From NCBI RefSeq assembly GCF_002216795.1, contig NZ_CP022316.1, positions 2,943,205-3,007,204 of the forward strand: 64,000 nucleotides of DNA. Reading direction: 5' to 3'. Below, in pieces: positions 1-9,386 of this stretch. Each line of letters begins with the position of its first letter. Position 1 is the first letter of the stretch. The translations under genes were made by a program, and so were the position numbers. A model generated the notes under the pieces. That model was not told the DNA's origin and did no database searches. It was given only the letters and a program-made list of their open reading frames with translations. The DNA is from Brachybacterium avium. Lineage in GTDB: Bacteria; Actinomycetota; Actinomycetes; Actinomycetales; Dermabacteraceae.

Positions 1-1
1 C

Positions 2-598
2 CGCTTGTTCGGCGAGTTCGGCATCGACCTCGAGTTCGGGGCCGAGCATCATGGGAAGCCGGCGCGGCAGGTGCTCGGAGAGGTGCTCCCGGAGCTCGGG
101 GAGGACGGGATCGCGCAGGCGCATCGCCGGGTCGAGGAGCTCGAGGTCTCCGACGTCGACGAGATCGCGGTGCTGCCGGGCACCGAGCGGCTGCTGGCCG
201 AGCTCGCCGCCGCCGCCGAGCAGCTGGGGCGTCCCACCTGGACCATCGTCACCTCCTGCACGGCACCGCTGTTCGAGGCCCGCTGGGCCCGCACCGGGCT
301 GCCGGTCCCTGCTGGGCTCGTCACGGCGGACCAGGTCACCAGGGGCAAACCAGACCCGGAGCCCTATCTGCTGGGCGCCGAGAGGCTCGGCGCGGACCCG
401 ACCGCGAGCATCGTGATCGAGGACTCGATCGGTGGGCTGCGCTCCGGTGCGGCGGCCGGATCCCGCACCGTCGCGGTGACCAGCACCACGCCGGCAGGGG
501 ACCTCGCGCCCCTGGCGGACGCCCTGGTCACGTCGTTGGACGATCTCGAGGTGAGGGTCGACGGCGAGGGGCTGCTGCTCTCGCGACGCGGACGCTGA
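2..598 (+). CDS. HAD-superfamily phosphatase, N-terminus outside window
   Basis: 198 codons are visible and the reading frame is open to the window edge, so the nucleophile motif (DxDGT-like) of the haloacid dehalogenase fold lies upstream of base 1. What remains fits subfamily I: a helical cap (EFGIDLEFGAEHHGKPARQV), motif II (IVTSCTAP), the motif III lysine in RGKPDPEPYLLGAERLG, and motif IV IVIEDSIGGLRSG, which carries the magnesium-binding acidic pair. The GKPDP...GAERLG and EDS.GG patterns are typical of small sugar-phosphate or glycerol-phosphate phosphatases. The substrate cannot be named. An internal ATG-like start at base 5 would remove half the domain and is not credible. Confidence 0.8.
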   Translation, partial: RLFGEFGIDLEFGAEHHGKPARQVLGEVLPELGEDGIAQAHRRVEELEVSDVDEIAVLPGTERLLAELAAAAEQLGRPTWTIVTSCTAPLFEARWARTGLPVPAGLVTADQVTRGKPDPEPYLLGAERLGADPTASIVIEDSIGGLRSGAAAGSRTVAVTSTTPAGDLAPLADALVTSLDDLEVRVDGEGLLLSRRGR

Positions 599-770
599 AC
601 GTCACGCCGCGCCTGCATCGTCGCACCCGATGGCGTTGATAGGCTCGGGCGGCCGAACCCGGTTCGTCCGCACGCCCGGAACCGTCGGGAGCGTCCCTGA
701 CGCCCCTGCACTCTGCTGTCGAGCATCGTGACTGCGGGCGGAAGCCGTCCCCCTCGAAAGGACTCATCCC

Positions 771-2942
771 ATGTGCGGAATCGCCGGTACCTATGGATTC
801 GGTGCTGACACCGAGGGCATCGCCCGACGGATGAGCAGTGCGCTGGCCCACCGCGGCCCCGACGGCGAAGGTCTCTTCGTCGATGACCAGGTCGGGCTGG
901 CCCACCGCCGCCTCGCCATCATCGATCGCGAGCACGGCGCTCAGCCGATGACCACTGCGGACGGTCGATACACGATCATCTACAACGGCGAGACCTACAA
1001 CTACCTCGACCTGCGCGCCGAGCTCGAGGGCCTCGGCCATACCTTCCGCACCGATTCCGACACGGAGGTGCTGCTGGAGGCCCACGCGGAGTGGGGGACC
1101 GCCGCCTATGACCGCTTCAACGGCATGTTCGCCTTCGCGATCCACGACGCGCACACCGGCACCGTGACCATCGCCCGTGACCACTTCGGGATCAAGCCGC
1201 TCTACTACTGGAGCGACCCCACCGCGGATGCCGCCGACGGCCCGCGCGTCGTGTTCGGCTCGGAGATCCGCTCGCTGCTGGCCTCTCGCGCGTTCGAGGC
1301 GGCCCCGGATGACCGCGCCGTCTACCGCTACCTGAAGTTCCGGGTCCAGGACGACGACTCCCAGACCTTCTTCGCGGGGGTGAACCGGCTGATGGCCGGC
1401 GAGGTGCTCGAGATCCGCGCCGACGGCACCGAGGTCTCCTCCTTCACCCGCCTGAAGGACGAGCTGCGCGAGATCGCCGCCCGCCCCGCCCGGCCCTACG
1501 ACGAGCAGGTCGTGGACGAGTACCGCGAGCGTTTCCAGGAATCGGTGCGCCTGCGCCTGCAGTCCGAGGTGCCCGTGGGCACCTCGCTCTCCGGTGGCCT
1601 GGACTCCTCTGCGGTCGCGGCCGTGATCGCCCGTCAGCTGCGTGAGCAGCCCGAGGACGAGCGCTACAGCGCCGTCGGCACGCGACAGAACACCTTCTCC
1701 GCGGTGTTCCCGAACTCCTCGAACGACGAGGAGCGCTATGTGGACGCGCTGCTGGAGGACTACCAGGGGCAGATCACCGCCCACAAGATCACCCCGCAGC
1801 CCGATGCCTTCCTCGAGGACGTGCACGACTTCGTGCGCACCCAGGAGGAGCCGATCATCTCCACCGGCCCGTACGCCCAGTACGCGGTGATGCGCGAGGC
1901 CAGCCAGCACGTCACCGTGCTGCTGGACGGTCAGGGCGCCGACGAGATGATGGCCGGCTACAACCCGTACTTCTACGTCTACCTGCGCCAGCTGCGCCGG
2001 CAGAGGCGGTTCAAGGAGCTCGCCAGTGAGATCGTCGGCTCGCGCGACATCCTCCGCAAGCTCGCCAGGACCAAGTTCTCCGGCCGCACCACGGTGCCGA
2101 TCGAGGCGCTGCTGAACTCCGGCTTCGTCGCCGAGCACCACGGCGAGAAGGTCACCTCGGTCCAGGACGACCTGAAGGAGCGGCTGCTCGAGGACACCTT
2201 CCGCTCCTCGTTGCCGTCCCTGCTGCGCTACGAGGACAAGAACACGATGCGCTTCAGCATCGAGGGGCGCGTTCCCTTCGTGGACAAGGAGCTGCTGAAG
2301 TTCCTGTTCTCCCTGGACGAGTCGGCGATCATCCACGACGGCTGGAACAAGCGGATCCTGCGCGAGTCGATGTACGGGATCCTCCCCGACATGATCTCCA
2401 AGCGCCGCAACAAGATCGGCTTCACCACCCCGGAGGGGGAGTGGTTCCGCTCGATCGCCCCGCAGCTGCGGGAGATCTTCGCGTCGTCGTCCTTCGCTTC
2501 ACGCCCCTACTTCGACGCCGCGAGCGTGCTGGCGCTGTTCGACGACTACATCGCCCATCCCGAGAACTACGGCACCCTGATGTTCTGGCGCCTGCTGAAC
2601 GTCGAGCTGTGGATGCGCACCTTCTTCGACGACGTCGACGGCGCGGTCCGCGCGCTCGGCGGTTCGGCCGAGGCCGGGGAGCCCCCGCGCCCGAACCGGC
2701 CACGGCTCCCGCCGCGGAGGTGGAGGACGAAGCGCCCAAGAGCGACTACGTCGCCAACCCCGGCAAGCAGCTGGACCTCGTCTCCGCTGCCGATGCGCAC
2801 ACCTGGCGCCGCCTGCCGCTGCAGACCGAGCTGGTGGCCCGCGGCGACGACATCGAGTCGCTCGCTCGGCAGCGGGTCGAGCGCTTCGCCGCTGACCTGC
2901 CCGCCGGGGCCGTACCCGCGGGCGCGCCATGGTACTTCGTGA
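771..2942 (+). CDS. asnB: asparagine synthase (glutamine-hydrolysing), frameshifted near 2681-2693
   Basis: Makes asparagine from aspartate, ATP and glutamine. The N-terminal class II glutaminase begins MCGIAG with catalytic Cys2 and shows the AHRGPDGEG and LAHRRLAIID motifs. The synthetase domain has the ATP pyrophosphatase loop SLSGGLDSSAV (about residue 276) and the family ending LLNVELWMRTFF. An SD-like AAAGGA precedes the ATG. After ALGGSAEAGEP the frame changes to an R/P/S-rich sequence that is plainly an out-of-frame reading of the next domain. Adding one base in the C-rich stretch 2682-2692 gives a Pro/Ala linker and a single 916-residue protein ending at 3520. The literal stop at 2942 is therefore an artefact or a mutation. 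Confidence 0.9.
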   Translation: MCGIAGTYGFGADTEGIARRMSSALAHRGPDGEGLFVDDQVGLAHRRLAIIDREHGAQPMTTADGRYTIIYNGETYNYLDLRAELEGLGHTFRTDSDTEVLLEAHAEWGTAAYDRFNGMFAFAIHDAHTGTVTIARDHFGIKPLYYWSDPTADAADGPRVVFGSEIRSLLASRAFEAAPDDRAVYRYLKFRVQDDDSQTFFAGVNRLMAGEVLEIRADGTEVSSFTRLKDELREIAARPARPYDEQVVDEYRERFQESVRLRLQSEVPVGTSLSGGLDSSAVAAVIARQLREQPEDERYSAVGTRQNTFSAVFPNSSNDEERYVDALLEDYQGQITAHKITPQPDAFLEDVHDFVRTQEEPIISTGPYAQYAVMREASQHVTVLLDGQGADEMMAGYNPYFYVYLRQLRRQRRFKELASEIVGSRDILRKLARTKFSGRTTVPIEALLNSGFVAEHHGEKVTSVQDDLKERLLEDTFRSSLPSLLRYEDKNTMRFSIEGRVPFVDKELLKFLFSLDESAIIHDGWNKRILRESMYGILPDMISKRRNKIGFTTPEGEWFRSIAPQLREIFASSSFASRPYFDAASVLALFDDYIAHPENYGTLMFWRLLNVELWMRTFFDDVDGAVRALGGSAEAGEPPRPNRPRLPPRRWRTKRPRATTSPTPASSWTSSPLPMRTPGAACRCRPSWWPAATTSSRSLGSGSSASPLTCPPGPYPRARHGTS

Positions 2943-3520
2943 TCAGCGAGAAGATCATCGCGATCTCGCAGGGACGCTCCTGGTTCACCTGGGAGGTCAA
3001 GCCGCGCCGTTCGGCGAAGGTGCTCAGCCGCTTCGTCAGCCGTACCCCGGCGGGCATCGGCCTGGGCGACCCGACCACTATGGAGCTGGCGATCCGCGAG
3101 GTCGGCCTGCCCCGTGTGCTCGTCGCCTCCGCGGCTGGCGCTGCGGGCAAGGTGGTGGGTCGCAGGGGACTTTTCTACGAGGTCGTCGGCGCGAACGTGC
3201 GAGCCATCGACGGGCCCACGCCCTACTCCGCCTTCCCCTCGAATGTCTCCGCCAAGCTCCCGCCGAAGGATCCCGATGCAGTCTCCGCACGGATCTCCGC
3301 CGCGATCCGTGCAGCGGACATCCCCGCCACCCTGCGGGAGAGCTTCGTGGGCACCGTGGTGATGGACGCCAATGACATCGGACGCAACATCCTGGGCTCC
3401 GATGTGGCGACCCCGCACGAGCATCTCGAGGCGACCTTCGCCGACAATCCGCTCGGGCAGGGCCGTCAGCGCACCCCGATGGCGATCCTGGTGGATCTCG
3501 ACATCGCGTCACAGCGGTGA
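2720..3520 (+). CDS. F420-0:gamma-glutamyl ligase-like (CofE-like) domain, apparently the C-terminal part of the asnB product
   Basis: The frame is offset by one base from asnB. It encodes a domain of the F420_ligase fold: RLPLQTELVARGDDIESLA, then WYFVISEKIIAISQGR, then TPAGIGLGDPTTMELAIREV, and VVMDANDIGRNILG. This matches the CofE-like group found widely in bacteria that do not make F420, so the substrate is unknown. The fold is known to form amide bonds to glutamate with a nucleoside triphosphate. No good ribosome binding site precedes the only GTG candidate (2720), and coding signal is continuous with asnB upstream, so I read it as the tail of a fused protein. A separate overlapping gene is the alternative. 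Confidence 0.7.
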   Translation: MEDEAPKSDYVANPGKQLDLVSAADAHTWRRLPLQTELVARGDDIESLARQRVERFAADLPAGAVPAGAPWYFVISEKIIAISQGRSWFTWEVKPRRSAKVLSRFVSRTPAGIGLGDPTTMELAIREVGLPRVLVASAAGAAGKVVGRRGLFYEVVGANVRAIDGPTPYSAFPSNVSAKLPPKDPDAVSARISAAIRAADIPATLRESFVGTVVMDANDIGRNILGSDVATPHEHLEATFADNPLGQGRQRTPMAILVDLDIASQR

Positions 3521-3575
3521 GAACACGCCGACCTGGTCTAGGCTCCGGGAATCAGAGCATTTTCGGGAGGAGATC

Positions 3576-4484
3576 ATGACCAGCACCGACCTGCGCCTCG
3601 CGCGGCCGTTCGGCGCGGTGGGGACCGCGATGGTCACCCCGCTCACCGAGGACGGCCACAAGGTGGACCTCGATGTCGCCCAGCAGCTCGCCGTCCATGT
3701 CGTCGAGCACGGCCACGACATGATCGTGGTCTCCGGCACCACCGGCGAGGCCCCGACCCTCACCGACGTGGAGAAGATCGAGCTGGCTCGTGCGGTGCGT
3801 GAGGCCGTCGGGCCGGAGATCACCGTGGTCGCAGGGGTGGGCACCTACGACACCGCCCACTCGATCGACCTCGCGCGCGAGCACGCCAAGCTGGGCGTCG
3901 ACGGCCTGCTGGTCGTCACCCCGTACTACTCGAAGCCCAGCCAGGCCGGGATCATCTCGCACACCACTGCGATCGCTGACTCCACCGACCTGCCGGTCAT
4001 GCTCTACGACATCCCCGGTCGCACCGGGACCCCGCTGTCCTACGAGACCCTCCTGCGTCTGGGCGACAATCCGCGGATCCTCGCCGTCAAGGACGCCAAG
4101 GCTGATCTGCAGCAGGCCTCGCGGATCATGGAGCAGACGGACCTCGTCTACTACTCGGGCGAGGACGGGCTGAACCTCCCCTGGCTGTCGATCGGCGCGG
4201 TGGGGATCGTGTCGGTGGTCGGCCAGGTCGCCGGCGAGCTGGAGAAGGCGATGATCGACGCCGTGGACCGCTTCGACCTGGCCGCCGCCCGCGAGGCCCA
4301 TCACCGGCTGGTCCCGGTGGTCGACGCCATCATGAACCACATGCCCGGTGCCGTGGCCGCGAAGGCCGCGCTGCATCTGCAGGGCGTGCTGCCCCACGCC
4401 GCGATGCGCGGCCCCCACGTCCCGGCCGACGCCGACCAGCTGCGCATGCTCAGCGCCGCGCTGGACGCCGCCGGTCTGCTCTGA
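3576..4484 (+). CDS. dapA: 4-hydroxy-tetrahydrodipicolinate synthase
   Basis: Condenses pyruvate with aspartate semialdehyde, the first committed step to meso-diaminopimelate and lysine. 302 residues, the usual length. Visible motifs are VSGTTGEAPTL (pyruvate carboxylate binding), VVTPYYSKPSQAG with the catalytic tyrosine, and ILAVKDAKAD with the Schiff-base lysine. The ATG at 3576 is chosen because GGGAGGAG lies just before it. The frame is open further upstream, but that part overlaps the preceding gene and is not coding-like. A possible -10 (TAGGCT, 3539-3544) lies in the short gap. It sits just before the RNase J gene, a pairing common in actinobacteria, and works with dapF at 16662 to supply the MurE substrate. 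Confidence 0.97.
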   Translation: MTSTDLRLARPFGAVGTAMVTPLTEDGHKVDLDVAQQLAVHVVEHGHDMIVVSGTTGEAPTLTDVEKIELARAVREAVGPEITVVAGVGTYDTAHSIDLAREHAKLGVDGLLVVTPYYSKPSQAGIISHTTAIADSTDLPVMLYDIPGRTGTPLSYETLLRLGDNPRILAVKDAKADLQQASRIMEQTDLVYYSGEDGLNLPWLSIGAVGIVSVVGQVAGELEKAMIDAVDRFDLAAAREAHHRLVPVVDAIMNHMPGAVAAKAALHLQGVLPHAAMRGPHVPADADQLRMLSAALDAAGLL

Positions 4485-4523
4485 CCGGATCTGCCTCACC
4501 GGGCACGCCCGCCTGCGCCCACG

Positions 4524-4573
4524 CTCCCGCCCGCTGACGCTCCCGTCCGCGGACGCTCTCCCGCCCGCTGACG
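4524..4573 (+). repeat. three copies of a 16-base repeat between dapA and rnj
   Basis: The units are 4524-4539, 4540-4555 and 4558-4573, with consensus CTCCCGYCCGCKGACG. Copies one and three are identical; copy two differs at two bases. They fill most of the 102-base gap and end just before the SD of the RNase J gene. No function is evident. Confidence 0.8.
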
Positions 4574-4586
4574 CTCGGAGGTCCCG

Positions 4587-6290
4587 ATGCCCGCCGTCCA
4601 CTCCCAGCGACTCCCGCCACCTCCGGCGCTGCCGGAGGGGACGCTGCGCATCGTCCCGCTGGGCGGGCTCGGCGACGTCGGTCGCAACATGACCGTGCTC
4701 GAGTTCGACGGACGCCTGCTCATCGTCGACTGCGGAGTGCTCTTCCCCGAGGACTCGCAGCCCGGGGTGGACCTGATCCTGCCGGATTTCGGTCTCATCC
4801 TCGACCGGCTCGACGATGTCGTCGCCATCGTCCTCACCCATGGCCACGAGGATCACATCGGCGCGGTGCCGTACCTGCTGAGGCACCGGCCGGACATCCC
4901 TCTGGTGGGCAGCGCGCTCACGCTCGCCTTCATCGAGGCGAAGCTCAAGGAGCACCGCCTCCGACCCCGCACCGTCGTGGTGACGGAGGGGCAGCAGGAG
5001 AGCTTCGGCCCCTTCGACTGCGAATTCATCGCAGTCAATCACTCCATCCCCGACGCCCTCGCGGTGCACCTGACCACTCCGGCGGGCACCGTGCTGCACA
5101 CCGGCGACTTCAAGATGGACCAGCTGCCGCTGGACGGCCGGATCACGGACCTGCGCGCCTTCGCGCGACTCGGCGAGGCCGGGGTCGATCTGTTCATGAC
5201 CGACTCCACCAATGCTGAGGTGCCCGGCTTCACCGTCGGCGAGCAGGAGATCGGTCCCACCCTGGACACGCTCTTCGCCCGGGCCGACCAGAAGATCGTC
5301 GTCGCCTCCTTCTCCAGCCATGTCCATCGCGTCCAGCAGGTGCTGGACGCGGCCGCCGCGCACGGCCGGAAGGTCGCCTTCGTCGGCCGCTCGATGGTGC
5401 GCAACATGGGCATCGCCGCGGAGATGGGCTACCTCGACATCCCCGAGCGCACCGTGATCGACGTCAAGCAGATCGACGGCCTGCCCGAGGAGCAGGTCGT
5501 GCTGATGTGCACCGGCAGCCAGGGCGAGCCGATGGCGGCGCTGGGACGGATCGCGAAGGGCGACCACCGGGTCAGCGTCGGCCCAGGAGATGTCGTCATC
5601 CTCGCCTCCTCCCTCATCCCCGGCAACGAGAACGCCGTGTTCCGGGTGGTCAACGGTTTGCTGGCGCTCGGGGCCGAGGTGGTCCACAAGGGCAACGCGA
5701 AGGTCCACACCTCCGGCCATGCGAGCGAGGGCGAGCTGCTGTACTGCTACAACATCGTGCGCCCGAAGAACGTGATGCCGATCCACGGCGAGATCCGCCA
5801 CCTCATCGCCAACGGCGCCATCGCCGAGGCCACCGGCGTGCCGCGTGACCGGATCGTGCAGGCCCGGGACGGTCACGTGGTCGACCTCAGGGACGGGATC
5901 GCGCGGACCGTCGGACAGGTGCCGAACGGCTACGTGTACGTCGACGGCTCCAGCGTGGGCGAGATCTCCGAGGAAGATCTCGAGGATCGCCGGATCCTGG
6001 GGGACGAGGGCTTCATCTCCCTGTTCGCCGTGGTCGACGCCGAGACCGGCAGACTCATCGCCGGCCCCGAGATCCATGCCCGCGGCGTGGCCGAGGATGC
6101 GCAGGTCTTCGAGAAGATCCGCCTCGAGATCATCGCAGCCCTCGAGCAGGCGGTCGCGGAACACCCCGACCGCCGCGACACCCATCAGCTGCAGCAGGTC
6201 ATGCGCCGGGTGGTGGGGCGGTACGTCGGCCGACGCCTGCGCCGACGACCGATGATCCTCCCCGTGGTCCTGCGGTCCGACGAGCGCTGA
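4587..6290 (+). CDS. rnj: ribonuclease J
   Basis: Zinc-dependent metallo-beta-lactamase/beta-CASP nuclease with endo- and 5'-exonuclease activity on mRNA and rRNA precursors; cytoplasmic. 567 residues. The zinc motif HGHEDH is at residues 85-90, followed by VNHSIPDALAV, the HTGDFK aspartate, the beta-CASP segment (FMTDSTNAEVPG, ASFSSHVHRVQQ, VGRSM) and the C-terminal HTSGHAS/MPIHGE histidines. An N-terminal extension of about 18 Pro-rich residues precedes the fold. The start ATG has CGGAGG seven bases upstream. Downstream of dapA as in many actinobacteria. Confidence 0.97.
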   Translation: MPAVHSQRLPPPPALPEGTLRIVPLGGLGDVGRNMTVLEFDGRLLIVDCGVLFPEDSQPGVDLILPDFGLILDRLDDVVAIVLTHGHEDHIGAVPYLLRHRPDIPLVGSALTLAFIEAKLKEHRLRPRTVVVTEGQQESFGPFDCEFIAVNHSIPDALAVHLTTPAGTVLHTGDFKMDQLPLDGRITDLRAFARLGEAGVDLFMTDSTNAEVPGFTVGEQEIGPTLDTLFARADQKIVVASFSSHVHRVQQVLDAAAAHGRKVAFVGRSMVRNMGIAAEMGYLDIPERTVIDVKQIDGLPEEQVVLMCTGSQGEPMAALGRIAKGDHRVSVGPGDVVILASSLIPGNENAVFRVVNGLLALGAEVVHKGNAKVHTSGHASEGELLYCYNIVRPKNVMPIHGEIRHLIANGAIAEATGVPRDRIVQARDGHVVDLRDGIARTVGQVPNGYVYVDGSSVGEISEEDLEDRRILGDEGFISLFAVVDAETGRLIAGPEIHARGVAEDAQVFEKIRLEIIAALEQAVAEHPDRRDTHQLQQVMRRVVGRYVGRRLRRRPMILPVVLRSDER

Positions 6291-6393
6291 GAACTCCTGG
6301 ACCACGGGTCCCTGCCCGCGATATGCACGTGATCTGCGCCCGGCGGGACGGTGCCGCCCGGGCCGCCTCCCGGGCATGACGGGGTACGGACGG

Positions 6394-6399
6394 TAGGAT
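6394..6399 (+). promoter_or_regulatory. -10 element of a probable leaderless ftsK transcript
   Basis: TAGGAT ends seven bases before the ATG at 6407 and no SD is present, so transcription should start at or next to the A of the start codon. No convincing -35 is seen. Confidence 0.5.
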
Positions 6400-6406
6400 C
6401 GAGGGC

Positions 6407-9322
6407 ATGGCGACACGTACGTCTTCCCCCGCACGTGCGTCGAAAGGCTCCTCGCGGAGCGCTGCTGCCGGCACCTCGCGCACCAGCGGCTCCGCGACGA
6501 ACGACCCCTCGACGCTCCCCCTGCCGGTGCGCGCAGTGCGCTCCGGCTATCTGGCGATCGCCCGCATGGTCGGCGGAATGATCCGCTCGATCGGCGTGCA
6601 GCGCTGGGAGGTGGCACCCAAGCAGCGGCGCGACGGCTACGCGCTGTTCCTGCTGATGATCGCGACACTGGTCGCCGTCGTCGAGTGGTGGCAGTCCGCC
6701 GGGCCCGTCTTCGGTGCGGTCCATACCGTGGTGGCCGGCACCTTCGGGATCTCCTCGATGGTGATCCCGCTGCTGGCCGCCGGCTGGTCGCTGAGGATGT
6801 TCCGCCGCCCCGACCAGGTGCGCGCCAACTCCCGCATCGCGATCGGGATCGCGATCCTGCTGACCGCCATCTCTGCCATCGCCTCGGTATCCGCCCGGCT
6901 GCCCGCCCCGGCCGACGGCATCGACGCGCTGGCCCGGGGCGGCGGCGTGCTGGGCTACCTCGCCGCCGCGCCGCTGGAGGCGCTGGTGCCCCCGGTCGCC
7001 GTCATCGTCCTGCATTCGGTGCTGATCGCCTTCGGCGTCCTGGTGCTCACCGCCACCCCGGTCGAGTCCATCCCCACGCGCCTGCGCGGCGTGTACGAGG
7101 ACATGGTGGGGCGCAGCGAGGAGGAGGACGAGGAGCGCGTCGCCTTCGGCCTGCGCCCGCGCCGGATCGATCCCGCCGTGCACGAGCAGGCCACCGCGGC
7201 ACAGCCGACGGGCCGCCCCCGTCGCCGCACCCGCAAGGAGAAGTCCGAGGCGGAGGCCGCCGAGCGCGACCACGAGAGCTTCGGCTACGTCGGCGACGAG
7301 GCCTTCGAGCAGGGCGTGGACGAGGACGCCGCGGCCGCCGCGACGGCGAAGCGATCGCGCCGCCGTTCCACCCCTCGCAGCAGCGCTCCGGCGGACTCCG
7401 AGGAGGTCTTCGACGTCGTCGGGGAGGAGAACCACCGCGCGAAGACCTTCCCGGGCAAGGGTGCCGCGGGCGCGCCGCAGCCCACCGCTCCGATGCCCGC
7501 TGCGGCCAAGAGCGCCGGGCAGCCGGCGTCGGCCCCCGCCAGCCCGGCCGCCCAGAAACCGGCGCCCCAGGAGAAGACCGAGCTGGTGCCGCCGCCGATG
7601 GGCGATCTGCCCCGGGCGGGCGAGCAGCTCGAGCTCGCCGGGGACGTCGTCTACACCCTGCCGGAGTCCTCCTTCCTGCTGGAGGGGCCGCCGCACAAGA
7701 CCCGCTCCGAGGTCAACGACCAGGTCGTGGCCGCACTCGGCGAGGTCTTCGAGCAGTTCAACGTCAACGCCGAGGTGGTCGGCTTCTCCCGCGGGCCGAC
7801 GGTCACCCGCTACGAGGTCGAGCTCCACCCCGGCACCAAGGTCGAGAAGGTCACGGCCCTGGACAAGAACATCTCCTACGCCGTCGCCAGCGCCGACGTG
7901 CGCATCCTCTCGCCGATCCCCGGCAAGAAGGCCATCGGCATCGAGATCCCCAACACCGACCGTGAGACCGTGGTCCTCGGCGACGTGCTGCGCAGCTCGG
8001 TGGCCCGCCGCAATGAGCACCCCCTGGTGATGGGCGTGGGCAAGGACGTCGAGGGCGGCTACGTGGTCGCGAACCTCTCCAAGATGCCGCACCTGCTGGT
8101 CGCGGGCGCCACCGGCGCCGGCAAGTCCAGCTTCGTGAACTCGATGATCACCTCGATCCTGATGCGCGCCACCCCCGAGGAGGTGCGCATGGTGCTGGTC
8201 GACCCCAAGCGGGTCGAGCTGACGATCTACGAGGGCATCCCGCACCTGATCACCCCGATCATCACCAACCCGAAGAAGGCCGCCGAGGCCCTCGAATGGG
8301 TGGTGAAGGAGATGGACGCCCGCTACGACGACCTCGCCGCCTTCGGGTTCAAGCATCTCGATGACTTCAACAAGGCCGTCCGCGCCGGAGAGATCCAGGT
8401 GCCCGCGGGCAGCGAGCGTCGGCTGGCGCCGTACCCCTACCTGCTGGTCGTGGTCGACGAGCTCGCGGACCTGATGATGGTCGCCCCGCGCGACGTCGAG
8501 GCATCCATCCAGCGGATCACCCAGCTGGCGCGAGCCGCCGGGATCCATCTGATCCTCGCCACCCAGCGCCCGTCGGTCGACGTCGTCACCGGCATCATCA
8601 AGGCCAACGTGCCCAGCCGGCTCGCGTTCGCGACCTCCTCGCTGCAGGATTCGCGCGTCATCCTCGACTCCGTCGGCGCGGAGAAGCTCATCGGTCAGGG
8701 CGATGCCCTGTTCCATCCGATGGGCAAGGCCAAGCCGATGCGCGTCCAGGGCGCCTGGGTCAACGAGTCGGAGATCCACAAGGTCGTCGACCACGTCAAG
8801 ACCCAGATGAAGCCGAACTATCGTGAGGACGTCCAGGTCGTCGCCGCCAAGAAGCAGATCGACGATGACATCGGCGACGATCTCGACGTGCTGCTGCAGG
8901 CGACCGAGCTGGTGGTGACCACGCAGTTCGGCTCCACCTCGATGCTGCAGCGCAAGCTGCGGGTGGGCTTCGCGAAGGCGGGCCGCCTGATGGACCTGCT
9001 GGAGTCGCGCGAGATCGTCGGCCCCTCCGAGGGATCCAAGGCGCGCGATGTGCTCATCCATCCCGATGAGCTCGGCACCGCCATCGCCCGCATCCGCGGC
9101 GAGGACGTGCCGTCCGAGGAGAGCGGGGAGGAGCCCTACGGCGCGGACCAGGCCGTCGACCTCACGCCGGGCACACCGGTGGAGACCGAAGGGGCGGGCG
9201 AGTCCCAGGATCGCTACGGCGATGACCCGCTGGCCGAGGACGACTCCGCACCGGAGACCGACTACTACGACGATGACTCCGGTGAGGACGGCGAGGATGC
9301 CTGGAGCCTCACAGGGCGCTGA
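6407..9322 (+). CDS. ftsK: FtsK/SpoIIIE DNA translocase
   Basis: Septal ATP-driven motor that pumps chromosome ends through the closing septum. 971 residues. A basic N-terminus and about four membrane segments (residues 80-225) are followed by a long charged, Pro/Ala-rich linker (to about 400) and the motor. Walker A GATGAGKSS lies near residue 566, Walker B in LLVVVDELADLMM, with the TQRPSVDVVTGIIKAN signature. The C-terminal winged-helix gamma domain (VVTTQFGSTSMLQRKLRVGFAKAGRLMDLL) reads KOPS-type DNA. An acidic tail rich in Asp and Tyr ends the protein. It lies upstream of pgsA and clgR as in mycobacteria. Confidence 0.97.
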   Translation: MATRTSSPARASKGSSRSAAAGTSRTSGSATNDPSTLPLPVRAVRSGYLAIARMVGGMIRSIGVQRWEVAPKQRRDGYALFLLMIATLVAVVEWWQSAGPVFGAVHTVVAGTFGISSMVIPLLAAGWSLRMFRRPDQVRANSRIAIGIAILLTAISAIASVSARLPAPADGIDALARGGGVLGYLAAAPLEALVPPVAVIVLHSVLIAFGVLVLTATPVESIPTRLRGVYEDMVGRSEEEDEERVAFGLRPRRIDPAVHEQATAAQPTGRPRRRTRKEKSEAEAAERDHESFGYVGDEAFEQGVDEDAAAAATAKRSRRRSTPRSSAPADSEEVFDVVGEENHRAKTFPGKGAAGAPQPTAPMPAAAKSAGQPASAPASPAAQKPAPQEKTELVPPPMGDLPRAGEQLELAGDVVYTLPESSFLLEGPPHKTRSEVNDQVVAALGEVFEQFNVNAEVVGFSRGPTVTRYEVELHPGTKVEKVTALDKNISYAVASADVRILSPIPGKKAIGIEIPNTDRETVVLGDVLRSSVARRNEHPLVMGVGKDVEGGYVVANLSKMPHLLVAGATGAGKSSFVNSMITSILMRATPEEVRMVLVDPKRVELTIYEGIPHLITPIITNPKKAAEALEWVVKEMDARYDDLAAFGFKHLDDFNKAVRAGEIQVPAGSERRLAPYPYLLVVVDELADLMMVAPRDVEASIQRITQLARAAGIHLILATQRPSVDVVTGIIKANVPSRLAFATSSLQDSRVILDSVGAEKLIGQGDALFHPMGKAKPMRVQGAWVNESEIHKVVDHVKTQMKPNYREDVQVVAAKKQIDDDIGDDLDVLLQATELVVTTQFGSTSMLQRKLRVGFAKAGRLMDLLESREIVGPSEGSKARDVLIHPDELGTAIARIRGEDVPSEESGEEPYGADQAVDLTPGTPVETEGAGESQDRYGDDPLAEDDSAPETDYYDDDSGEDGEDAWSLTGR

Positions 9323-9386
9323 CCTCCCCGCCCCACCGCCGCCGCCCCGCACCTCCGCTCGTCCCCCATCAGCTCAGGAGCCACCG

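Noticed and set aside
528..2336. Long minus-strand open frame opposite asnB
   Set aside because: Shadow frame of a GC-rich gene: no domain, no SD, composition of a reverse-strand reading.
6185..9352. 1055-codon minus-strand frame opposite ftsK
   Set aside because: Low-complexity His/Asp/Gly/Leu-rich translation typical of antisense readings in high-GC DNA; ftsK on the plus strand is certain.
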